Origin: Paraburkholderia solisilvae
GTDB lineage: Bacteria > Pseudomonadota > Gammaproteobacteria > Burkholderiales > Burkholderiaceae
NCBI RefSeq assembly: GCF_902859875.1
Contig: NZ_CADIKF010000022.1
Location: 46,659-110,658, forward strand
Direction of reading: 5' to 3'
DNA length: 64,000 nt
In this document: piece by piece, positions 57,399-64,000 of the stretch
How the letters are laid out: the number at the start of each line of letters is the position of its first letter
Numbering within the stretch: position 1 is the first letter of the stretch
Program-made: the position numbers and the translations under genes
Notes under the pieces: model-generated
The model's database searches: none
Told to the model about the DNA's origin: nothing
The model's input: only the letters and a program-made list of their open reading frames with translations

Positions 57399-58112
57399 TC
57401 AGGCCTTCGGCGCATCTTTCGCTTCGTAGATCCGCCGGGCTAGAAGACTGGCGAAGATCAGATACTGCGCGGCCTTCTCCGGATCGAGATCATGATTTAG
57501 CGAATGGGCCTTGGGATTGCGAATACCAAGGTAAGTACCGGCCAAAATTTGCATGAACCCTTTCTGGTCATTTCTGCCGGACTCCGTATCGAGTTCACTG
57601 AGGATCAAGTGCGGCTTCTCCAAGCTCAACACTTGTGCCGCCAAAGCCGCGCCGTCGAGATCCAAGCCGGTACGCTCTCGCATCAAATCAAAGATTGCAA
57701 CGACCGAGTTCAACACGGCATCGCGGTAGTGTCCGTCCACATAGTGCTGGAAGGCATGCGCAAAGATAACCGGATGCAGCAGTTCCTCGAAACCTATGCT
57801 CGGGTTGGTGCCCGTGGCATCGCGCACGTGCGCTTCTGCCCTGATCTGTACCTGGGGTAAATCGCGCGCAAGGATGTCGTCGTAGTCATTGGCGTCGCCA
57901 AATCCGATATGCCTCCCAAGATTTCCCATGTCCTGCTCGGGGAATCCTGCGCCGGTCCACAGCTTGCGCAGCAGTTGATAGTCGGCTTTCAAATAACCAT
58001 TGATCAACTTGGCCCCTGCTTTATCGCCGCTCACAAGGAGACCTTGCGCATCGATCGCTTTCTGACGCATTGCCCGAAACAGGGCATTTACCTCCAAGTA
58101 CCACTCAAGCAT
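57399..58112 (-). CDS. TIGR02391/Ymh-family protein with HEPN-like RxxxxH motif
   Basis: 237 aa with GGGGAGAG upstream. The C-terminal half has the Ymh signature: FEELLHPVIFAHAFQHYVDGHYRDAVLNSVVAIFDLMRERTG, and later GTYLGIRNPKAHSLNHDLDPEKAAQYLIFASLLARRI. R198-N-P-K-A-H203 is an R-x4-H motif of HEPN ribonucleases. Family members are frequent in defence islands and may cut RNA in abortive infection. Confidence 0.78.
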   Translation of the reverse strand: MLEWYLEVNALFRAMRQKAIDAQGLLVSGDKAGAKLINGYLKADYQLLRKLWTGAGFPEQDMGNLGRHIGFGDANDYDDILARDLPQVQIRAEAHVRDATGTNPSIGFEELLHPVIFAHAFQHYVDGHYRDAVLNSVVAIFDLMRERTGLDLDGAALAAQVLSLEKPHLILSELDTESGRNDQKGFMQILAGTYLGIRNPKAHSLNHDLDPEKAAQYLIFASLLARRIYEAKDAPKA

Positions 58113-58218
58113 TGCGTCTCTCCCCGGTTGATCTTTCCATTTAACAGGGCATCACAAACGTGGCATGACGCCTTACCGACCGTCGGCATCGCCGCACAAC
58201 GTACGGGCATTCGTACTT

Positions 58219-59125
58219 CTACTTCTTTCTCAGCATCAGTTGAATCATGGCGAACAGGCGATGGAACAGGTAGTCGACCTGATCCACATCGATCACCGGC
58301 ACCTGGCTGATCTCCGAATGCCGAATGAGATGGCTAATTTCCTATGGAGTTCAATTCTGTCGCTTCTATTTCCAGCCTCTCCCGTAGCAACGGCACGGAA
58401 GTCACTGCGTCGAGGATGATCTTGACCGAGCGCTTCTTGTCGCTCGGATCAGCGAGTGATTTGAGTCGCTCCCACGCATCCCACAGCCGCTCCAAGGCTT
58501 CGCGACGTACCAATGGATTGCGATCAGAAAACTTGGCTCGGCACTCATCGAGCATATTGTCGAGTGTGCGATCCCCGGTATTAAAGAGCGTTCTTTTCAG
58601 TTCTTCACCAAGCACCGGCGGAAGCAACCGTTCAATTCGGCCGTTTGGCAGCATCTCAAACGCGACGCCGTTGCGCGCGAATATGCGATTGACGGTCGCT
58701 CGGAATTCCTCCTGTCCCGCCTCCTGATCGAAGGTCAGGTGGTGGTGACTGAAGAAATCGTGATACTTCCCGGGGATCGGCTTTGCCACTAATGCGTGAA
58801 CGAATTCTATGAAGTCCAAAACGAGTAACGTGTCCGGCGCGAACGGCTGACGCTTAGAAAAGTAACCCTCCCCCTCAACAGAGACGGTTTCCAACGGCCA
58901 AGCCAGACCGGGCATTTCTGCGCTTACGGAAGCCGCCAAGGCGTCCGAATCGCCACCGCAAGTGGCTTGTCCATCCGGACAGCGTTCGGGAAAGCGTAAG
59001 CCGAATGCACCGCTATTGATCAACGCTTGCACTGTTGCCACAAGGCCTGCCCAGACCGTGGGTGAAATCACCTGCTCGGTGCGTGCGCGTGGACCGTTCT
59101 GACGATCGCTGAAGTAGTCGCTCAT
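58219..59125 (-). pseudogene. Conserved defence-island gene (AbiJ-like?) with a C-terminal frameshift
   Basis: The open frame from ATG 59125 stops at TAG 58336-58334 after 263 aa (MSDYFSDRQNGPRARTEQV, later PVLGEELKRTLFNTGDRTLD). Just past the stop, the next frame encodes 35 more residues (IRHSEISQVPVIDVDQVDYL, then FHRLFAMIQLMLRKK) ending at TAG 58221-58219. This matches the C-terminus I remember for full-length relatives (IGN, 3 residues, IRHxE). One extra T in GGAAATTAGC explains it. Function unknown; sometimes found with Abi-type genes. Confidence 0.65.
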
Positions 59126-59159
59126 AGAGTCAATTTAATTTTCATATCTGCGTCAAACA

Positions 59160-59696
59160 CTACACGCGAACAGGCAGAGTGACCTTCGGCTGAATGGGCA
59201 CCAACATCTTGGCGTAAGCGCGCAAAATGTCGTTGTACAAGTCTGCGTGTTTGGGCGCCTCGACCGTGATAATTAGCGCATAGCGAATCTTTTCCGCGCT
59301 CGTCGTCGGACCGCCCGCCTCGCGCGCGTTGTAATGGATGTCGAACACGGGGTTATCCAAGCTGCTTCCGTACATCGACTTATTGCCGTGCAGGACCGTC
59401 TCCCATTTGCCCATGTCAGAACGGCGCTCTTCCTCGGTCGCGTACTTCTTCATGTCGAAGAAGCCCTTTGTGACGGCATTGGCCTTGCCTTCCTTGACCT
59501 TCTTGCCGCTGGGCCGAAACACGATCTCCAGACCAGCTCGAGTATAGGCAACGGCATCCTGCGGGTCCGTTGGCGAGGCATAGCAAAAGGTCGCTTTCAA
59601 CCGGATTTTTCCTTGCAAACCACCGGCAGGTAACGGCAGCGTCGCGCGCAGGTACTTGCCTAGCTTCAACTCACCTTGATAGACCACCCGTGCCAC
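59160..59696 (-). pseudogene. C-terminal fragment of an S8-family (subtilisin-like) peptidase
   Basis: 178 aa from a GTG that is probably not a true start. ARVVYQGELKLGKYLRATLPLPAGG, KATFCYASPTDPQDAVAYTRAGLEIVFRP and IHYNAREAGGPTTSAEKIRYALIITVEAPKHADLYNDILRAYAKMLVP match, from memory, the C-terminal region of large S8 peptidases in defence loci. The Asp/His/Ser catalytic domain is absent. The coding similarity breaks off about 20 bases before direct repeat copy B, so the gene was cut by the event that left the repeat. Confidence 0.65.
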
Positions 59697-59717
59697 GCCC
59701 GTCGGGCGACCATCAGA

Positions 59718-59890
59718 TCATCAACGAATCGCCCAAACCCGCATGGTTAAAGGATTTGGCTCTGATCGACATGGGCCTTTACCGTCGCTTTTACCGTCAA
59801 CCGTGTACAGCCTTTGCTGGCGTGGGAGACGGAGCAATTTGCGAGGCGACGACTCCAGCGACACCATATCAATCTGTGATTATCATACCA
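59718..59890. repeat. Direct repeat copy B flanking the defence island
   Basis: Right-hand counterpart of 53445-53620. The minus strand again has the GACGGTAA pair (59779-59800). Read in one minus-strand frame, both copies encode similar short peptides (SSP-K-LR-PR, then DGKSDGK, then RVWA). The repeat may therefore include a decayed integrase-linked reading frame as well as an attachment site. It truncates the S8 peptidase gene. Confidence 0.75.
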
Positions 59891-60093
59891 GCGCCCCGCG
59901 TGCCTGATTCACTCCGGTGCTGCGATAAGTGACCAAGCTGCCTGTAGCAGCCATCCCGTGCGCCCCTGAAGAAATTTGTTGTCGGCGCCGATATATAAGA
60001 TGTGCCGGCCCGTTGCCACTCAGCGGGCAATCCCGTCCTTCATAAATCGTTGGGGTGACACGACAATTCAATCGCCCCATCTTAGGAGAGTCT

Positions 60094-61797
60094 GTGACAT
60101 TGAGCCATGCAAGCGAATCCAAGGACCTAACCGAACTCGCCAACGACTTAGAACGCCTCCTAACCTCCAAGGCGAAGGATCTGACAACACGCATCGCCCT
60201 GGTGGGGCACGATATCGCCCGCATCGAAACTTTGACTCGCCTAAGCGAAGGCGAAGAGCGCTCGAAGGCCCTTGCCGAAAGTCTGGCCTCGCTTACGCAA
60301 GCAGAGCGACTTCTGGCGGAGATCCGTAAAACGGACGGATTTGGCGGTCTGCGAACACCGATCGAGACCTTAAAGCACTGGCGAGCGGTCAAACGCGCAC
60401 GGTCTGCTCACGAAATCGCAGAGGCAGCGTTTGATGCGCCCGAAACGAAGGCGGCGCGAAACACGCGTATCGCCAACCACAATCACCGAGTTGACTCTGA
60501 GCACACCCGGCTGCCGGGGCTGAATCGTCAAAAGGATCTCCTCAAGACTGAGCAGTCGGCCATCGATCAGTTGCATCGCACGGCTGTAGACGCGATACGC
60601 GCCGCACGCGACAGCGGCTGGCTGGCCCAAGATTTTTCTGAGCGGTTCCGACGATTGGCCACCCTCGTGGAAAACAACGATATCAATCGTGCGACAGCTT
60701 GGCTGTCGACGTTGGTATTCCAGCGCCGGCCGACGGATTCGCTCTATGAACAATGGCATCGCGAGGCGAACGCATTGCGAAGCAAGGCGTACCACCAATA
60801 CGCGGGCATGGCTGCCTCAGGCGCCTACACCGAGATTGCCCAACACTCGATTCAACTCGCTGCTCCCACACTACGAAAGCAGACGACTGCCGCTCTGACC
60901 GCCCACGCCCACCCGGCCGATCAATGGCAGGTACTTTCTGCGCTTGTCGCCGATCCCCAACGATTCCGTACGGATGCCCTCTGGGCCATCTATTGGGCCA
61001 TGTATCAATGTGGCCAATGGGTTGCCGACGCAGCGTCTGAGTCTGATGCTCACGAGGACGTTTTCACCGGAAAAGTAACCGCTCAAATAGACCGATGGCT
61101 CGCCGGATGGGCCACTGAGCGAATCCGAGAGTTCGGTTATCCCGAAGTTCGGTCGTACCTTGGCACCCTAGAAATTGCCACCACTATCGAGGAAACCCGG
61201 CTTGGCGCAGACATCGGACTGATCGTGGACCTTAATATCGGTGATCTGGCTTGCAAAAAAATCGCCTTGTTCCAGGCGAAAAAGAGCAAGCATGGCATAG
61301 CGGACGTCGGCAGTCATGCAGGGCAGCTCTCAAAATTGTCTAGGCGCCCGAGCGCTGGCTTTTACCTGTTCTATCACCAGTCAACCTATCCCGTGATGGC
61401 ACCGGCGCCCTCGGTATGCACAGCGCATGAATTGGCGGACAAGGTCACGCAATTCGGCAAAGACATCGACGCCGTCCATCTGCCTCTGAACGTGCGCACG
61501 ATGGGCTGGGACTGGGCCAGCTTCGTCAGCTTTGGGCTATGTAATCCCGATTCACAAGTCGGCCAATCCTTCGATACAGTCGAAGAAGCATTCGCTGCAT
61601 TAGGTAATGGTGACGCTCGCCATTTGCCCAAGTACCTTCACGTTATCGCAATCGCCGACGAGCCGCGTGTCATGGAGCTGCGGACGAAGGTTCATGAACA
61701 CTACCTCGACAGCGTGAAAGCCATGGCGAAGGTTAAGGAGAAGAACCGTCACCTATCACGTGACCGCGACGGGCCGGAACACGGGATGAGCATGTGA
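60094..61797 (+). CDS. Coiled-coil protein with Mrr-like PD-(D/Q)XK nuclease motif
   Basis: 567 aa from GTG 60094, chosen because AGGAGAG lies 4-10 bases upstream; an in-frame GTG at 60055 lacks a site. Residues 1-190 are charged and helical (ERLLTSKAKDLTTRI, LAESLASLTQAERLLAEIRK), probably coiled coil. Residues about 360-430 hold GADIGLIVDLN and KIALFQAKKSK, giving D373 and Q394-x-K396, the Mrr-type variant in which Gln replaces Glu, followed by GQLSKLSRRPSAGFYLFYH. A likely nuclease effector; specificity unknown. Confidence 0.6.
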   Translation: MTLSHASESKDLTELANDLERLLTSKAKDLTTRIALVGHDIARIETLTRLSEGEERSKALAESLASLTQAERLLAEIRKTDGFGGLRTPIETLKHWRAVKRARSAHEIAEAAFDAPETKAARNTRIANHNHRVDSEHTRLPGLNRQKDLLKTEQSAIDQLHRTAVDAIRAARDSGWLAQDFSERFRRLATLVENNDINRATAWLSTLVFQRRPTDSLYEQWHREANALRSKAYHQYAGMAASGAYTEIAQHSIQLAAPTLRKQTTAALTAHAHPADQWQVLSALVADPQRFRTDALWAIYWAMYQCGQWVADAASESDAHEDVFTGKVTAQIDRWLAGWATERIREFGYPEVRSYLGTLEIATTIEETRLGADIGLIVDLNIGDLACKKIALFQAKKSKHGIADVGSHAGQLSKLSRRPSAGFYLFYHQSTYPVMAPAPSVCTAHELADKVTQFGKDIDAVHLPLNVRTMGWDWASFVSFGLCNPDSQVGQSFDTVEEAFAALGNGDARHLPKYLHVIAIADEPRVMELRTKVHEHYLDSVKAMAKVKEKNRHLSRDRDGPEHGMSM

Positions 61798-62298
61798 CCA
61801 GGTACGTTGAGCTGAGTCCAGCAATCGCCGCTATGACGCGTGCGGCACGGCCGAGCGCGCCTTGACGGTACCCAGTAGCGAGCTACAGTCGGGGACAAGG
61901 CAATGAAGTCGGGAAAGACGGCTGGACAGGCGACTCACCACTATCCGGGCCGGAGGCGTCAGCGATGGAAGCCCGAATGGGGGCGAGCCCCGCGCAGCAA
62001 GGCTCGATGCGGAGCACGACAGCGCAGGCCGTCCCTCTTTTCAACTGGGGGCCGTACCATACTGGCGAACTTCCTCCGATCACGTACCAGGCTGGCGGAC
62101 TGAAAAATGCGGACATTCGCAAGGCGGTCTGTGACATTCTAGAAGGAGGGGAAGCTGCATTCCGCGAGCGAGCAAGGCGTCTTCGCGTTCGCCTTGAAAG
62201 GTACGGGCAGACTGATGCTGCGAGTGTAGAAAGGCGCGTCCAGCATCTTGGGTTTTATCGCTTCTCCATATTTCATATGCCCTTATAGAGCCATAACC
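61798..62298. other. Intergenic region with a doubtful open frame
   Basis: About 500 bases. The frame 61965-62288 (107 aa, VCDILEGGEAAFRERARRLRVRL) faintly resembles the C-terminal helix of glycosyltransferases, but has no ribosome site. It may be a fragment. Nothing else recognised. Confidence 0.35.
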
Positions 62299-63666
62299 GT
62301 GGACACTGGATTCATAGATCTCGACATACTCATCACGCGAATTCGTCACGCCCAGTCGAAGGTGTACTTTCTTGACGCCGTGAAAGCCTATAAAGCGGGC
62401 GCGTTGCGTGGCGCGCTTACCTCCGCCTGGGTCGCTCTAGTCTACGATCTGATCGCCAAGTACCGTGAGCTAAGCGCCATGGGCGACGCGGCCGCGACTG
62501 CATTTCTTCAGTCTTGGGATAACGCGACTACCGCAGGCGACATCGCCAAGCTGCTTCAGCTTGAGGGAGGCATCCTCGAAGATGCAACGGCCAACACTCA
62601 GGTCGTCAATCGCATCGCTCGAACTCATTTAGATCGCCTTCGGGAAGATAGACATCTTTGCGCGCACCCAGCGTTCTCAGCCGAGGCCGATCTATTCGAA
62701 CCATCTCCCGAGTTGGTGCGACTTCACCTTGTCAATGCGGTAAATCTTGTGCTATCGCAGGAACCCCTGCAGGGCAAAGCGATCTTCGACCTCTATGACA
62801 TCGATGTACAGTCGCCGGGCTTTCCTACGGTCCACGAACGCATCCTCGACTACGTCGAGCAACGCTACCTCGCGCGCGTCCGTGCTCAGAACGTCCGCAA
62901 CTTTGGCATGGTGCTCGCAAAATCTCTTCTCAAGGGCGTGCCAGCACAATGGGAAGCGCTCCATCGCAAGATCATTCCCTCGCTGCTCGCGGTACGCGAC
63001 CGCGCGGCTCACGCTTGGCCGGACGTCTCTTTGGCAATCGTCAGGCTGATAGACAACCTCGAGCCGCCCAATCGGCCTCGCGCGATCGCCTTCATCGCCG
63101 CGTTTCCGGACTTCTGGCAGCAGCTTCAAGAGCCGACGCGAACAGCCCTGCAGGCGACCATTGATAATGCCGACCCCGCAGCGATCACTGATTACAGTAT
63201 CGTAGCGGGAGTGGCCGTTCCGCAATTCCGCGACGCGGTGTTGACACTAATCGCCGGTCTCACTCGACAGCAGTTAACCGACGCCATCGCCTCTCAGCCA
63301 CTTGCCGAGCTGTGGCCAGCAGCCGCCAGAGAGTATCAAGAGTCTGGCAGCTATCGCGGATCAGAGGCGAACTTTAGAGACCTCATTGCGCCATTCGCCG
63401 GCCGCCTTCATAGCGAACAGCTTGACCAGCTCCTCGATGCTGTCACCGCCAATGGGCAGAACTGGGATGCCGCTGAGACGGATACGCTTCTTCTCGGTGT
63501 GCTCCGCAACACGGCGCCTGCTGATCTGCCGACCGCAGACGCACGGAACCGCTTTTATCAACACATTCGCCGTATGCGTTGCACCGACAAGTACAACGAC
63601 GTACTCAACGTCCTACAGTCCGACGGCTGGATTCTGCCACCGCCAGCGCAGGCGGTCGACGACTAA
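62299..63666 (+). CDS. HEPN-motif protein of a defence island
   Basis: 455 aa from GTG 62299; a TTG 17 codons earlier is also open. N-terminal helices YFLDAVKAYKAGALRGALTSAWVALVYDLIAKYRELS are typical of HEPN folds, and R118-H-L-C-A-H123 is an R-x4-H ribonuclease motif. The remaining 300 residues are helical repeats with no known motif. Same strand as the Mrr-like gene, 501 bases downstream. Probably an RNase toxin or sensor; the partner is not proven. Confidence 0.6.
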   Translation: MDTGFIDLDILITRIRHAQSKVYFLDAVKAYKAGALRGALTSAWVALVYDLIAKYRELSAMGDAAATAFLQSWDNATTAGDIAKLLQLEGGILEDATANTQVVNRIARTHLDRLREDRHLCAHPAFSAEADLFEPSPELVRLHLVNAVNLVLSQEPLQGKAIFDLYDIDVQSPGFPTVHERILDYVEQRYLARVRAQNVRNFGMVLAKSLLKGVPAQWEALHRKIIPSLLAVRDRAAHAWPDVSLAIVRLIDNLEPPNRPRAIAFIAAFPDFWQQLQEPTRTALQATIDNADPAAITDYSIVAGVAVPQFRDAVLTLIAGLTRQQLTDAIASQPLAELWPAAAREYQESGSYRGSEANFRDLIAPFAGRLHSEQLDQLLDAVTANGQNWDAAETDTLLLGVLRNTAPADLPTADARNRFYQHIRRMRCTDKYNDVLNVLQSDGWILPPPAQAVDD

Positions 63667-63891
63667 GCCGGCATAGACTGCTGCTCCCGGAAAAAACCCG
63701 CGCACGGAACGACGTCGGATTGCCGCCTAGAATCGGTCGTCTCGACGTCGCGCTATAACACTGCGCGGCATACCGCCCGGCTGATCGTCAAATTGGTCGG
63801 CTCCCCTCATGTAATCGCCCCATCCCATAGCGCGGCTCAATATGGCAGGTCGATAACTGCCATTGGCAAAGGATCAGCCATCCTCCAGAAC

Positions 63892-64000
63892 TGAATCGCC
63901 CCGGGAATCGTGGAGGCTGGTTGGTTTAAGTTAATGCGGGTTCGGCGACCGGTGTTTCAAGTTGCCGATAGTAGTTTGCCTCAGCTTCTGCGGGCGGGAT
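63892..64000 (-). mobile_element. Right end of an IS3-family insertion sequence (rest beyond window)
   Basis: The element appears to end at 63892. Read on the minus strand, the end is CCACGATTCCCGGGGCGATTCA, which resembles the terminal inverted repeat of IS3-group elements (...CCCGGGGCGGTTCA). The transposase tail lies just inside it. The left end and full gene lie past base 64000. Confidence 0.75.
63926..64000 (-). CDS. IS3-family transposase OrfB, C-terminal end (partial)
   Basis: 24 codons and a TAA stop: IPPAEAEANYYRQLETPVAE and four more residues. This is the usual C-terminus (GYxPPAEAEAxYY) of the DDE transposase of IS3-group elements. The catalytic domain is outside the window. Confidence 0.8.
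   Translation of the reverse strand: MPPAEAEANYYRQLETPVAEPALT

Noticed and set aside
61965..62288. 107-aa frame with a glycosyltransferase-like tail
   Set aside because: The resemblance is confined to one Arg-rich helix and there is no ribosome site. Noted only as a possible fragment.

Overview
The window looks like a chromosome or megaplasmid segment of a Burkholderia-type betaproteobacterium (Paraburkholderia, Burkholderia or Caballeronia). The reasons are high GC, Burkholderiales-style polyamine, purine and Nramp genes, dense ATGA operon overlaps and GC-rich simple repeats between genes. No rRNA or tRNA genes and no CRISPR array were seen. All family assignments come from reading the translations; no database search was possible.

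Layout. (1) 1-3541, minus: a type I secretion operon (TolC-like, ABC ATPase, HlyD adaptor cut by the window edge). (2) 3985-5704, plus: a compact type VI secretion cassette of a PAAR carrier, an L,D-transpeptidase-like effector and a secreted probable immunity protein. (3) 5781-9892, minus: a putrescine/spermidine importer (potFGHI). (4) 10413-20342: housekeeping and envelope genes (mntH, phospholipase A, OmpW, aldehyde dehydrogenase, ABC-F ATPase, dehydrogenase, dodecin) separated by minisatellite-like repeats. (5) 20696-32234: an almost complete purine degradation block running from 8-oxoguanine and urate to glyoxylate plus urea, with an NCS1 permease, a racemase and a GntR regulator. (6) 32632-39932: LdcA, TadA, small genes, a sugar ABC transporter and a TetR regulator. 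(7) 40279-45161: a small biosynthetic locus with a tRNA-dependent cyclodipeptide synthase, a 2-oxoglutarate/Fe(II) oxygenase and an MFS exporter in one operon. An AurF-like diiron oxygenase lies beyond an AT-rich gap. (8) 45317-53140: regulators, two related cupins and two SDRs, with a TnpB remnant.

(9) 53445-64000 is a defence-type island. Five minus-strand genes (an S8 peptidase C-terminal fragment, a frameshifted conserved gene, a TIGR02391/HEPN-like protein, a PD-(D/E)XK protein of 718 aa, and an ATPase fused to an AlbA_2/Schlafen-like domain) lie between two imperfect direct repeats of about 175 bp. The repeats contain paired GACGGTAA boxes. Beyond the right repeat come a coiled-coil protein with an Mrr-like nuclease motif and a HEPN-motif protein, and the window ends inside an IS3-family element.

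The best candidates for undescribed biology are the ATPase/AlbA_2 + PD-(D/E)XK + HEPN operon, the Mrr-like + HEPN pair beside it, and the cyclodipeptide locus.
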